Positions 1 through 8,667 of a DNA stretch of 64,000 nt are shown one piece after another. The stretch lies in the NCBI GenBank assembly GCA_028283825.1, contig JAPWJW010000003.1, forward strand, positions 806,001-870,000. Direction: 5' to 3'. The notes under the pieces are model-generated. The model saw only the letters and a program-made list of their open reading frames with translations. It made no database searches and was not told where the DNA came from. The stretch comes from Azospirillaceae bacterium (lineage in GTDB: Bacteria > Pseudomonadota > Alphaproteobacteria > Azospirillales > Azospirillaceae). The translations under genes and the position numbers were made by a program. The stretch's first letter is position 1; every line of letters starts with the position of its first letter.

Positions 1-1040
1 AGATCATCCTCCAGCGCCGCCAAAACGTCGGCCGGCACCGCGCCCGCGCCTATATCGCCGGCCGCGCGCAGCACGCCGTACCAGCGGTCCAGCGTCGTCT
101 TGGCCAGCTTCAGCCCATCCTTGGAGAAGTCCAGCGGCTGGCGGTAGTGGGCCTGCAGCAGGGCCAGGCGCAGGGCCTCGCCCGGCACCTCGTCCAGCAG
201 TTCGGCGACGGTGAAGATGTTGCCCAGCGACTTGGACATCTTGTCGCCCGACAGGGTCAGGAAGCCGGCATGGACCCAATAGTTGGCCATGACTTGCGTG
301 CCGTGGGCGCAGCGGCTCTGCGCGATCTCGTTCTCATGGTGGGGGAAGATCAGGTCCAGCCCGCCACCATGCACGTCGAAGACCTTGCCCAGATGGGCGT
401 CGGCCATGGCGCTGCACTCGATATGCCAGCCGGGGCGGCCGCGACCCCAGGGGCTGTTCCAGCCCGGCTGGTCGTCGGCCGAGGGCTTCCACAGGACGAA
501 GTCGGCCGCACTCTGCTTATAGGGCGCCACCTCGACGCGGGCGCCGGCGATCATCTCATCCTGGCTGCGGCGCGACAGGCGACCGTAGTCGGGCATGGAC
601 GGCACGTTGAACAGCACGTGGCCTTCCGCCGCATAGGCATGGCCGGAGGAGATCAGCCGTTCGATCATCGTGATCATGGCGCCGATATGATCGGTGGCGC
701 GCGGCTCCACATCCGGGCGCAGCAGGTTCAGGGCGTCCATGTCGGCGTGGAACTGCACCGTGGGCGGCACCGTCACTTCCTCGATGGTCAGGCCCTGGGC
801 CTTGGCCCGGTCCATGATCTTGTCATCGACGTCGGTGATGTTCCGGACGTAGGTGACGTTCGGGTACAGGTGCTTCATCACCCGCGCCAGCAAATCGAAG
901 GCGGTGAAGGTGCGGCCGTTGCCGATATGGGCATAGCTGTAGACGGTGGGACCGCAGCAATAGATGCGCACATGGCTGGCGTCGACGGGCGTGAAGACTT
1001 CCTTCGCGCGGGTCAGGGTATTGTAAAGCTGCAGCGCCAT
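1..1040 (-). CDS. cysS: Cysteinyl-tRNA synthetase (3' part outside window)
   Basis: Class I aminoacyl-tRNA synthetase that charges tRNA-Cys in the cytoplasm. The gene runs off the left edge, so only about 346 N-terminal codons of the usual 450-480 are present. The start is the ATG giving [16 protein letters not shown]. The [14 protein letters not shown] stretch carries a zinc-binding Cys and the HIGN signature (His near residue 38). The second class I motif is KMSKS at about residues 267-271, within [12 protein letters not shown]. It lies 50 bp downstream of gltX in the same direction, so the two synthetase genes are probably co-transcribed. The truncation is a window edge effect, not a broken gene. 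Confidence 0.96.
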   Translation of the reverse strand, partial: MALQLYNTLTRAKEVFTPVDASHVRIYCCGPTVYSYAHIGNGRTFTAFDLLARVMKHLYPNVTYVRNITDVDDKIMDRAKAQGLTIEEVTVPPTVQFHADMDALNLLRPDVEPRATDHIGAMITMIERLISSGHAYAAEGHVLFNVPSMPDYGRLSRRSQDEMIAGARVEVAPYKQSAADFVLWKPSADDQPGWNSPWGRGRPGWHIECSAMADAHLGKVFDVHGGGLDLIFPHHENEIAQSRCAHGTQVMANYWVHAGFLTLSGDKMSKSLGNIFTVAELLDEVPGEALRLALLQAHYRQPLDFSKDGLKLAKTTLDRWYGVLRAAGDIGAGAVPADVLAALEDD

Positions 1041-1090
1041 GGCGAATGAACCTGGAAGTTGGATAGCTGAATTAAAAAGGAATTGCGGTA

Positions 1091-2437
1091 TCAGGCGGTC
1101 TCGCCCGACAGCCGCGCCAACGCCCGTTCCCGGCCGATGAGCGGTAACAGGGTTTTCAGTTCGGGTCCATGTTCCAGCCCGGTCAGCGCCAGGCGCAGCG
1201 GCATGAACAGGGCCTTGCCCTTGGCGCCGGTGGCGGCCTTGACCGCGTCCACCCACTGGCCCCAGGTGTCGGGTCCCCAGGGGACGGCGGGCAGCAGGCC
1301 GGCGGCGGCCTTCAGGAAGGCGGCATCGGTGATCACCGGCGCCAGCGGCGCGTGGGTGATGTCCCACCAGCCCCGGGCTTCCGCCACGTGGGCGATGTTG
1401 GGGCGCACGGCCAGCCAGAAGGCCTCATCCGCCCCCGCCATGCCCAGGGCGCCCAGGCGGTCGGCCACGGCGGCGTAGGGCATGTGGTGCAGGATCTGCG
1501 CGTTCAGGCGGTGCAGTTCCTCCACATCGAACTTGGGCGTGCCGCGCCCCACCTTGGCCAGGTCGAAGTCGGCCACCAGTTCATCCAGCGTGCCCTTGGC
1601 CTCCACGGCGTCGGACGTGCCGATCTTGGCCAGCAGCGAGACAATGGACAGGGGCTCCAGCCCCGCTTCCTCACGCAGGCTTTTCAGGCTCAGGCTGCCC
1701 AGCCGCTTAGATAGGCCGGCGCCGGCGGCGTCGGTGATCAGAGGGAAATGGCCGAAGCCGGGAACCGGGCCGCCCAGCGCCTGGTAAAGCTGGATTTGCA
1801 CGGCGGTGTTGGCCACGTGATCCTCACCCCGGATGACGTGGGTGATGCCCAGTTCGATGTCGTCCACCACCGAGGCGAAGGTGTAGAGCGGCTGGCCATC
1901 CTCACGGATCAGCACCGGGTCGCTCAAATCCTGGCCCTGGAAGCGCTGGGTGCCGCGCACCAGATCGTCCCAGACGACGGGCGTGTGTTCCAGCTTCAGG
2001 CGCCAATGGGGGCGGCGGCCCTCCGCCTCCAGCCGCTGACGATCAGCATCGGTCAGGCGCAAGGCGGCGCGGTCGTACAGCGGCGGCCGGTGCTGCGCCA
2101 GCTGGGCCTTGCGCTTCAAGCCCAGTTCATCCGGTGTCTCATAACAGGGGTAGAGGCGCCCCTCGGCCTTCAGCCGTTCCGCCGCCAGGGTGTAACGCTC
2201 CAGCCGGTCGGACTGGCGGGCGAAACGGTCCCAGGTCAGGCCCAGCCAGGCCAGATCTTCCTCGATGCCCGCCGCGTATTCGGCGGTGGAACGTTCCCTG
2301 TCCGTGTCGTCCATGCGCAGCATGAAGCTGCCGCCCATCTTGCGGGCGAACAGCCAGTTCATCACCGCCGCGCGGGCGTTGCCGATGTGAAGGCGGCCGG
2401 TGGGGCTGGGCGCGAAACGGACGGCGACACTGCTCAT
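1091..2437 (-). CDS. gltX: Glutamyl-tRNA synthetase
   Basis: Class I synthetase of 448 residues that charges tRNA-Glu (or, in organisms using the amidotransferase route, also tRNA-Gln). The N-terminus [15 protein letters not shown] carries the HIGN motif at residues 17-20, and the KMSKS-equivalent is LSKRLGSLS around Lys244. Length and motif order fit a complete GluRS. Alphaproteobacteria often carry two gltX copies with different tRNA preference; which one this is cannot be told from the sequence alone. It precedes cysS on the same strand with a 50 bp gap. The 200 bp upstream separates it from the divergent gene at 2638. Confidence 0.95.
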   Translation of the reverse strand: MSSVAVRFAPSPTGRLHIGNARAAVMNWLFARKMGGSFMLRMDDTDRERSTAEYAAGIEEDLAWLGLTWDRFARQSDRLERYTLAAERLKAEGRLYPCYETPDELGLKRKAQLAQHRPPLYDRAALRLTDADRQRLEAEGRRPHWRLKLEHTPVVWDDLVRGTQRFQGQDLSDPVLIREDGQPLYTFASVVDDIELGITHVIRGEDHVANTAVQIQLYQALGGPVPGFGHFPLITDAAGAGLSKRLGSLSLKSLREEAGLEPLSIVSLLAKIGTSDAVEAKGTLDELVADFDLAKVGRGTPKFDVEELHRLNAQILHHMPYAAVADRLGALGMAGADEAFWLAVRPNIAHVAEARGWWDITHAPLAPVITDAAFLKAAAGLLPAVPWGPDTWGQWVDAVKAATGAKGKALFMPLRLALTGLEHGPELKTLLPLIGRERALARLSGETA

Positions 2438-2637
2438 GGGAACGAAAAGCCTTATGCCAGCAAAGCGAAATCAGGGGTCGGCAGCGATAGCATGAAGCGG
2501 GCCCAAACCAAAGGGTTCGCGTTCCAGCGGGACACCCGGAAGAACCCCACCCATGACCACTATTGGTGGATTGTGCAAAAAAAACACCACCGCCATAATT
2601 TGCGATCCCGCTGGACCGCAATCAACCGGAGGCCGAC

Positions 2638-3084
2638 ATGCGGCTATCACTGCCCTTGGCACTGCTGCTGTCCCTGACCATCACCATGGCCCAAGCGGCC
2701 ACGCCGGAGTCGCTGCCGGACCAGTTCACCGCCGCCTGGAATACGCACGACCCGCAGGCCTTCGAGAAACTCTACACAGTTGACGCGGTGTGGGTTCCGG
2801 TTGCGGAGGAACGGACCGAGGGACGCGACGCCATCATCGCCGAATTCACGAAGATCCATACCGGCGGCGGGTGGGCGATGAAGACGACGATCTCGAAGAA
2901 GGACGTACCGGAGGTGCATCTTCTGCGCCCGGACGTGGCCACGATCTTCTTCCACATGAATTTTCTGATGAATGGTCAACCAGTGCCCGGCCTGCAGCGC
3001 GCGTTGATCCTGGTCGCCACCGCCAAGGATGGCGACTGGAAGATCGCGGCCGGCCAGTTGACCAAGGAATCGCCGACCCAATGA
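2638..3084 (+). CDS. Secreted SnoaL-like (NTF2-fold) protein
   Basis: A 148-residue protein with a clear Sec signal peptide (MRLSLPLALLLSLTITMAQA, cleavage after AQA). The rest resembles the SgcJ/EcaC and DUF4440 branch of the NTF2-like superfamily: an N-terminal helix with FTAAWNTHDPQAFEKLYTVD, the GRDAIIAEFTKIH segment, then beta strands ending in WKIAAGQLT. Such proteins are small cone-shaped folds, sometimes enzymes and often of unknown role; no catalytic residues can be assigned here. The start has a good ribosome binding site (CGGAGG). Likely periplasmic. It is divergent from gltX and convergent with the next gene. Confidence 0.75.
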   Translation: MRLSLPLALLLSLTITMAQAATPESLPDQFTAAWNTHDPQAFEKLYTVDAVWVPVAEERTEGRDAIIAEFTKIHTGGGWAMKTTISKKDVPEVHLLRPDVATIFFHMNFLMNGQPVPGLQRALILVATAKDGDWKIAAGQLTKESPTQ

Positions 3085-3111
3085 CCGGGCGGATGCAGCG
3101 GCGCGCCCGCC

Positions 3112-3549
3112 TCAGAACTTCTTGCGGTGGAAGGCGGCGGCCAGCGCCTTGACCGAGGCCGCCTGCTTCACCGTGCCCTCCGCCTTGGGCGGCGGGGCGC
3201 CGTTCAGGATGGGCGGCTGGTCGGCCTGGCGGGTGCCGCCCATGCGGGCGACGATGGCATCCAGCTGCGCCGGGGTCAGGCGCTGGGGCGCCGGCGGGCG
3301 GCGCACCGCCCCGGTGGCGCCGGTGCCCATGGTCCCGCTACCCATGGCCGGGGCCGGCGTGCCCGGGCCGCGCGTGGCGCGGTCGAGGGCGGCACCGGTG
3401 ATGCCCTTAAGGTAGGGCTTGCACAGGCCCATCATCAGCTGTTCGTCCGACAGCGCCCAGGCCATCAGGATGCGTTGCGCCTGCGCGCGGCGGCCCTGCG
3501 CCTGGGCCATCGCCTCGCGGATCTTCATGGTGACGTAGGTTTCGCTCAT
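3112..3549 (-). CDS. Hypothetical protein, helical N-terminus and Ala/Pro-rich tail
   Basis: A 145-residue protein I do not recognise. The first 55 residues are predicted helical (REAMAQAQGRRAQAQRILMA), followed by a low-complexity Gly/Ala/Thr/Pro linker around residues 60-85, a short helical piece (LTPAQLDAIVARMGG) and a basic C-terminus ending HRKKF. There is no signal peptide or membrane segment, so it is probably cytoplasmic. Codon bias is that of the genome and the opposite strand gives only low-complexity translation, supporting this strand. Convergent with the SnoaL-like gene with a 27 bp gap. Confidence 0.6.
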   Translation of the reverse strand: MSETYVTMKIREAMAQAQGRRAQAQRILMAWALSDEQLMMGLCKPYLKGITGAALDRATRGPGTPAPAMGSGTMGTGATGAVRRPPAPQRLTPAQLDAIVARMGGTRQADQPPILNGAPPPKAEGTVKQAASVKALAAAFHRKKF

Positions 3550-3833
3550 GGAACGGTTCCCTCCGGCCGGCCTATTCCAAAATCACCGCGGGGTGCCGCA
3601 TCGACCAGCGCCCACACCGTGCCTATATGAGGCGGATACGGCGGAAAGTTTAGCGCAGGAGGCATGAGGACGGGAACGAAAAAGAAACCCTGGGCACGAC
3701 CGGACACTTCCGTGCCCTGCCCCGGCACCTCCGCCAAGGTGCATAAGCCCACGATGGGGCTCGCCCCGGTCGCGACCCCGCCTTATAGTCCGGCGCCATC
3801 CCGACGCCGCCCTTTCCTGGTTGCGTGTGCCCC

Positions 3834-4481
3834 ATGTTGATTGAGATCGTCGCCGACTTCGTCTGCCCCTGGTGCTACATCGGCAAGCGCCGGCTGGATC
3901 GCGCGCTGGCGCAGCGCCCGGCCATACAGCCGGAGGTGCGCTGGCTGCCCTTCCAGTTGGACCCCGAAACGCCGCTGGGCGGCACCGACCGCATGATCGA
4001 CCTGCTGGCCAAGTTCGGCAGTGTGGAGCGTGTGCGCCAGGTGGCGGCCCTGCTGGAACAGACGGCGGCGGCGGAAGGGCTGGACCTGAACCTGGACCGC
4101 ATCGGCCGCACCCCCAACACGCTGGACGCCCACCGCCTGCTGCGCCATGCCGACGCCCAGGGCGTGGCCCCCGCCCTGGCCGACGCCCTGCAACGGGCCT
4201 TCTTCCGCGACGGCCGCGACATCGGCGATCGCCACGTGCTGGCCGACCTGGCGGAAGCCGCCGGCATGGACCGGGAGGCCACCGCCCGTTTCCTGGCCAG
4301 CGACGCCGACCGCGACGCGCTGCGCCAATCATTGGCCACGATGCGCCAGCTGGGCATCCAGGCCGTGCCCTGCTTCATCTTCAACCGCGTCTATTCCCTG
4401 TCCGGCGCCCAGGAGCCGGGCGCCTTCCTGCCGCTGCTGGATCTGGCGGGGGCGGAGGGCGTGGTGGCCAGCGCGAGGTGA
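3834..4481 (+). CDS. DsbA-family / FrnE-like thioredoxin-fold oxidoreductase
   Basis: A 215-residue protein of the DsbA-like group that includes FrnE and 2-hydroxychromene-2-carboxylate isomerases. The N-terminal beta strand MLIEIVADFVCPWCYIGKRR contains the redox motif CPWC, as in FrnE-type disulfide oxidoreductases, followed by the helical insertion and the conserved cis-Pro region IQAVPCFIFN near the C-terminus. There is no signal peptide, so a cytoplasmic dithiol oxidoreductase or isomerase is likely. The ATG at 3834 is preferred to a GTG three codons earlier because the family starts directly with the first strand. Substrate unknown. Confidence 0.85.
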   Translation: MLIEIVADFVCPWCYIGKRRLDRALAQRPAIQPEVRWLPFQLDPETPLGGTDRMIDLLAKFGSVERVRQVAALLEQTAAAEGLDLNLDRIGRTPNTLDAHRLLRHADAQGVAPALADALQRAFFRDGRDIGDRHVLADLAEAAGMDREATARFLASDADRDALRQSLATMRQLGIQAVPCFIFNRVYSLSGAQEPGAFLPLLDLAGAEGVVASAR

Positions 4482-4557
4482 ACTTCGCGCCACCACCGGA
4501 ACCGGGGTGTTGGAACGGCGGTTAGTGCCATAGGTCGCAACAACGTCGGTATGCGCC

Positions 4558-5442
4558 ATGCCTGAAATCGCCCACCTTTCCACCCCGCTGCTGGACATCG
4601 CCTATCTCTCGGGCGGTCCTGCCGACGGGCCGCCGGTGATGCTGCTGCACGGCTGGCCGGACGATGCCCATACCTGGGACCGGGTGGCGCCTAAGCTGTG
4701 GGACGCGGGGTACAGGACGGTGGCGCCCTGGCTGCGCGGCTTCGGATCCACGCGTTTCCTGTCCAGCCAGACCACGCGCTCCGGCCAGATCGCGGCGCTG
4801 GCGCAGGATGCGCTGGATCTCGCCAACGCGCTGGACTGGCAGCGCTTCACCGTCATCGGCCACGACTGGGGTGCGCGCATCGCCTATTTCCTGGCCGCCG
4901 TGGCGCCGGACCGCCTGTGCCGCATCGCCGCCCTGTCGGTGGGGTGGGAGCCGGGCAGCCTGCCCACACCCGCGCTCAGCCAGGCCCAGCGCTACTGGTA
5001 CCAATGGTTCATGACGACGGAACGGGGTGCGGAGGCCGTGTGTCGTGACGGCAAGGCCTTCGCCCGCTTCCAGTGGGACACCTGGAGCCCGCAGGATTGG
5101 TACGATGAGGCCGAGTTCGCCAAGACGGCCGAGGCGTTCGGGAATCCCGACTGGCCCGCCATCACCCTGCATTCCTACCGGGTGCGCTGGAACGAGGCAG
5201 AGCCTGACCCGCGTTATGCCGAGCTGGAAAAACGCCAACGCGCCGCCAAGACCCTGTCCGTGCCCACCCTGATGATCCAGGGTGGCGACGACCGCTGCAC
5301 CCTGCCCGCCAGCACGGAGGGCAAGGACCGCCATTTCACCGGCCCCTATCGGCGCGACGTACTGCCCGGCATCGGCCACTTCCCCACGCGGGAAGCGGCC
5401 GACGAGGTCAGTCGCCTTCTGCTGGATTTCCTGGCGGAATAG
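4558..5442 (+). CDS. Alpha/beta hydrolase, epoxide-hydrolase-like
   Basis: A 294-residue alpha/beta hydrolase. The oxyanion-hole motif HGWP is at residues 31-34. The nucleophile elbow GHDWGA has Asp103 instead of Ser, which is typical of epoxide hydrolases and haloalkane dehalogenases rather than esterases. The general base is probably His274 in GIGHFPTREA. The lid region is rich in Trp and Tyr (WYQWFMTTERG). No signal peptide, so it is cytoplasmic. The substrate cannot be assigned. The 3' end overlaps the convergent DUF1080 gene by 35 bp, so the two transcripts are antisense to each other there. Confidence 0.85.
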   Translation: MPEIAHLSTPLLDIAYLSGGPADGPPVMLLHGWPDDAHTWDRVAPKLWDAGYRTVAPWLRGFGSTRFLSSQTTRSGQIAALAQDALDLANALDWQRFTVIGHDWGARIAYFLAAVAPDRLCRIAALSVGWEPGSLPTPALSQAQRYWYQWFMTTERGAEAVCRDGKAFARFQWDTWSPQDWYDEAEFAKTAEAFGNPDWPAITLHSYRVRWNEAEPDPRYAELEKRQRAAKTLSVPTLMIQGGDDRCTLPASTEGKDRHFTGPYRRDVLPGIGHFPTREAADEVSRLLLDFLAE

Positions 5443-6397
5443 GTGCTGGCGACACCTCCACCCGCGGCAGGTTGGTGATGGGCTCCAGGGTGATGTGGCG
5501 GAACCAGGTCTCCGCCCCTTCGGACTGAAGCTGGATGTGGCCGTGGGTCAGCGGACTGCTGGAACGATCACCGACCCAGGCCCGCAGGTCGTGCAACACC
5601 ATCACCGGCACGCCGTTCACCGCATGGATGGCGCGGTCGCCCAGGACGTAGAGGTCCAGCACGTTCCATTCGCCCACCGGCCTCTCCGCATCGCTGGCGG
5701 CCTCCACGTTCCAGGCCGGCGGGCGCACGATGATCGGGCGGCCGCCTAGCATGTAGCGGCGCTGCGGATCAATCAGCGTGGGGTCGCGCCCCACTTCCGT
5801 CACGGCGGTCACAGCCGACCCCACCGGCACGACCATGCCGACCGACCCGCCCATGATCTCGAACTCCACCGACGCCATCCAAGTGCCGTAGACGCCACCG
5901 GGCGCGCCATGGCTGTGGTACAGCAGGCCGTTGTTGGGCGGCAGGTCCTGGCGTGGGGCGTAGCGGGCCGTGCCCCATTTGTATTCCAGGCGCAGGTGGT
6001 AATTGCCGTGGTCGCCCCGATTGACGATGCCGCCCCAGACGCGGCCATCGACATGGATGGCCGGTTCGCCATCCGCCATGGCCACGCTGAAGATGCGGGC
6101 CAGGGCATCCTTGTCCGCCCCCACCGGTGCCTGGCCGGGAACCGGCAGGTAGGTGCGCGCCGGATCGGGATAGCCCAGCCAGCCGTCCCAGTCCGACAGG
6201 TCATGGCCATTGAACAGGCTGATCGCCGGCCCCGCCGGCGCCGGCACGTCCACCAGGCGCAAAGACTGCGCCCGAAACGGCGGGTCACCGGCCAATACGA
6301 CGTCCAGTGCGGGATCGGCGAGGGCCGGCGTTGCAGACAGTAGCAATCCCGCCAGCGCCGCGACCCAGAAATGCTTGCCCGTTCCGCCGCCGGTCAT
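5408..6397 (-). CDS. Secreted DUF1080 (3-keto-disaccharide hydrolase fold) protein
   Basis: A 329-residue exported protein with a signal peptide (hydrophobic WVAALAGLLLSATPALA). The mature part shows the DUF1080 fold: SLFNGHDLSDWDGW near residue 60, GGIVNRGDHGNYHLRLEYKW in the middle, NNGLLYHSHGA and the C-terminal GHIQLQSEGAETWFRHITL. Members are jelly-roll proteins related to GH16 and have been annotated as 3-keto-glucoside hydrolases; activity here is inferred only from the fold. It probably acts on sugar conjugates in the periplasm. Monocistronic, convergent with and overlapping the alpha/beta hydrolase by 35 bp. Confidence 0.82.
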   Translation of the reverse strand: MTGGGTGKHFWVAALAGLLLSATPALADPALDVVLAGDPPFRAQSLRLVDVPAPAGPAISLFNGHDLSDWDGWLGYPDPARTYLPVPGQAPVGADKDALARIFSVAMADGEPAIHVDGRVWGGIVNRGDHGNYHLRLEYKWGTARYAPRQDLPPNNGLLYHSHGAPGGVYGTWMASVEFEIMGGSVGMVVPVGSAVTAVTEVGRDPTLIDPQRRYMLGGRPIIVRPPAWNVEAASDAERPVGEWNVLDLYVLGDRAIHAVNGVPVMVLHDLRAWVGDRSSSPLTHGHIQLQSEGAETWFRHITLEPITNLPRVEVSPAPIPPGNPAEGD

Positions 6398-6538
6398 GGC
6401 CGTCCCCTGCCCCGTTTCTGATCCCCTGATAACACCTCAACGGAAGTGGCACCACGTCCGGTGGCCGGGGCGGTCATTGCCGCCCGCTACCATTCCCGCC
6501 ACCGTACGCGCCGGGGAGCGTCATCAAGGGGGAGCCGA

Positions 6539-7609
6539 ATGGCACGCGCGTTGGGCATGGGGCATCGCGGATGGGGGGTGGAACTGGCCCGCCTGGCCTC
6601 GTGCGCGCTGCTGCTGGCCGGCCTTACCGCCCCACCAGCGTGGGCCGCGGCCGACGCGCCCGATCCGGCCAAACTGGCGGCGTTGTTCGAAAGCCTGCGC
6701 GCCGATCCGCATCCGGACCTGAAGGGCATCGTCATCCTTCAGCATGGCCGGCGGGTGGCGGAGGCCTATTTCAACGGCGACGATGCCGACAGCCTGCACG
6801 ACATCCGCTCCGCCACCAAAAGCATCACCAGCCTGCTGATGGGCATCGCCATCGACCGGCATCTGGTCGGCGGCGTGGACGATCCCATCGCCCGCTATCT
6901 GCCGGGCTTGCCGCCGGACAAGGCCACCATCACCATCCGCGACCTGCTGACCATGCGATCCGGCCTGGCGGCGGACGACGACGACCCGACCTCCCCCGGC
7001 AATGAGGACAAGCTGGACCAGGCGCCGGACTGGACCGCCGCCGCCTATGCCGTGCCGCCAGCCCATCCGCCGGGCGACCATTACCTCTATTGCTCGCTCA
7101 ACGCCTTCCTGGTGGGTGCTGTGGTGGAGGGTGCGACCCGCCAGCCGCTGGACCAGTTCGCGGATGCCGTGCTGTTCGGCCCCTTGGGCATCCATCGCCA
7201 TCCCTGGCGCCACGTGGCGCCCGGCCATGCCACCGGCCAGGGCAACCTGCAACTGACCGCCCGCGACGTCGCCGTCCTCGGCCAACTGGTCCTGGCGGAG
7301 GGACGGTTCCGGGGCCGCCAGCTGGTCAGCGCCCCCTGGGTGGAGGCCAGCCTGTCCGACCTGGTGGACATCAGCGCCACCGACCCGTACGCCGACCACT
7401 ACGGGTACATGTGGTACGCCCGGGCCCTGCCCATCCCCGGCGGCGCCACCCTGCCCGTGCACTTCGCGTCAGGCAACGGCGGCAACAAGATCTACCTCAT
7501 CCCCGCCGCCGACATGGTGGTCGCCATCACCTCCAGCGCCTATGGCCACGGCTATGGTCAGAAGCGTTCGCAGGAGATTTTGCTGGGGGTGTTGGGGGCG
7601 TTACGGTGA
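6539..7609 (+). CDS. Secreted serine hydrolase, class C beta-lactamase fold
   Basis: A 356-residue protein of the beta-lactamase/penicillin-binding transpeptidase-like superfamily. The ATG at 6539 follows AAGGGGGAG and gives a signal-peptide-like N-terminus ending near PPAWA. The catalytic SxxK is SATK at residues 91-94. The second motif is Tyr184 in YLYCSLN, with Ser in place of the usual Asn, and a GNGGN segment stands where the third motif is expected. Such proteins are often esterases or D-amino-acid peptidases, so beta-lactamase activity should not be assumed. Probably periplasmic. Its gene stands alone between divergent and unrelated neighbours. Confidence 0.85.
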   Translation: MARALGMGHRGWGVELARLASCALLLAGLTAPPAWAAADAPDPAKLAALFESLRADPHPDLKGIVILQHGRRVAEAYFNGDDADSLHDIRSATKSITSLLMGIAIDRHLVGGVDDPIARYLPGLPPDKATITIRDLLTMRSGLAADDDDPTSPGNEDKLDQAPDWTAAAYAVPPAHPPGDHYLYCSLNAFLVGAVVEGATRQPLDQFADAVLFGPLGIHRHPWRHVAPGHATGQGNLQLTARDVAVLGQLVLAEGRFRGRQLVSAPWVEASLSDLVDISATDPYADHYGYMWYARALPIPGGATLPVHFASGNGGNKIYLIPAADMVVAITSSAYGHGYGQKRSQEILLGVLGALR

Positions 7610-7794
7610 TCGGGATGAGCGCTGGGCGCGACATCCGCCCGCAATCGGCGTAAACTCCCCGCCAATAACCCCGCGCGGGCCGGCGCATCGTCGGTGCCCG
7701 GACCCACGCGCAGAACAGCGGCATCCCGCCTTGGGCCCCGGTGATTTCTGGGCCCCTGCCTGAAGCGACCGCAACGGTTCAGGAGGAACGGGTC

Positions 7795-8664
7795 ATGACA
7801 CAAGAGACCATACGCAACCCCGTGGAATGGACATGGGCGCGCCTGGGGGAAGCCGCGTCCGGCGTGGCGTCCGTCGGCCGGGCCATCGGGCATATGGAGG
7901 ACATGCGGGCGCATGAGGTGCCGCCGGTGCGGCGCATCGGCGTCGCTGATCTGGGCCAGGCCATCGCCGCCGGCTTCCGCGACTTCGGCGCCTTCCGCAC
8001 CGACGTCTTCGCGCTGTGCATCATCTATCCCGTCCTGGGCTGCGTGCTGGCACGGGCGGCGGTGAACCTGAACATGCTGCCGCTGCTGTTCCCGTTGGCA
8101 TCGGGTTTCGTGCTGGTGGGCCCCATCGCGGCCATCGGCCTGCTGGAGATGAGCCGCCAGCGTGAATGCGGCGTTCAGCCCAGCTGGCGGGAAGCCCTGG
8201 GCCCCCTGCGCAGCCCCGCCGTGGCCGCCATCGCCACGCTGGGCCTGATCCTGACCGTGATCTATTTCGCCTGGCTGTACGCGGCCCAGGCCATCTACGA
8301 CGCCACCCTGGGACCGCAGCCGCCGGCCTCACCGGCGCAATTCGCGGCCGACATCGTGGGCACGCACGCCGGCTGGACGATGGTGGCCGTGGGTTGTGGC
8401 GTCGGCGCCTGTTTCGCCGCCGTCGTGCTGGCCATCGCCGCCATCAGCATCCCCCTGCTGCTGGACCGCGAGGTGCCGCTGCACACCGCCGTCGCCACCT
8501 CAATCCGCGCGGTCAGGACCAACCCCTTGACGATGGCGGTGTGGGGATTGATCGTGGCAGGCAGCCTGTTCCTGGGCACCCTGCCCGCCTTCGTCGGCCT
8601 GATCGTGGTGATGCCGGTGCTGGGGCACAGCACCTGGCACCTCTACCGCCGGCTGGTGGTGTAG
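7795..8664 (+). CDS. DUF2189 integral membrane protein (copy 1)
   Basis: A 289-residue multi-pass membrane protein of family DUF2189. The ATG at 7795 has a strong AGGAGG site; an upstream in-frame GTG lacks one. After about 50 soluble residues come roughly six hydrophobic segments, with the family-typical LLLDREVPLHTAVATSIRAV followed by VRTNPLTMAVWG and ending GHSTWHLYRRLV. The function of the family is unknown; members often lie near cytochrome oxidase genes. A second copy lies at 36193-37011 beside ccoN and shares the C-terminal half closely (LLLDRDV, AVATSVTAVRANP, GHASWHAYRD). Its stop lies 3 bp from the convergent metY stop. Confidence 0.88.
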   Translation: MTQETIRNPVEWTWARLGEAASGVASVGRAIGHMEDMRAHEVPPVRRIGVADLGQAIAAGFRDFGAFRTDVFALCIIYPVLGCVLARAAVNLNMLPLLFPLASGFVLVGPIAAIGLLEMSRQRECGVQPSWREALGPLRSPAVAAIATLGLILTVIYFAWLYAAQAIYDATLGPQPPASPAQFAADIVGTHAGWTMVAVGCGVGACFAAVVLAIAAISIPLLLDREVPLHTAVATSIRAVRTNPLTMAVWGLIVAGSLFLGTLPAFVGLIVVMPVLGHSTWHLYRRLVV

Positions 8665-8667
8665 CCC

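Noticed and set aside
1-1040. Truncated cysS as a pseudogene
   Set aside because: The truncation coincides with the window edge; the visible part is intact.
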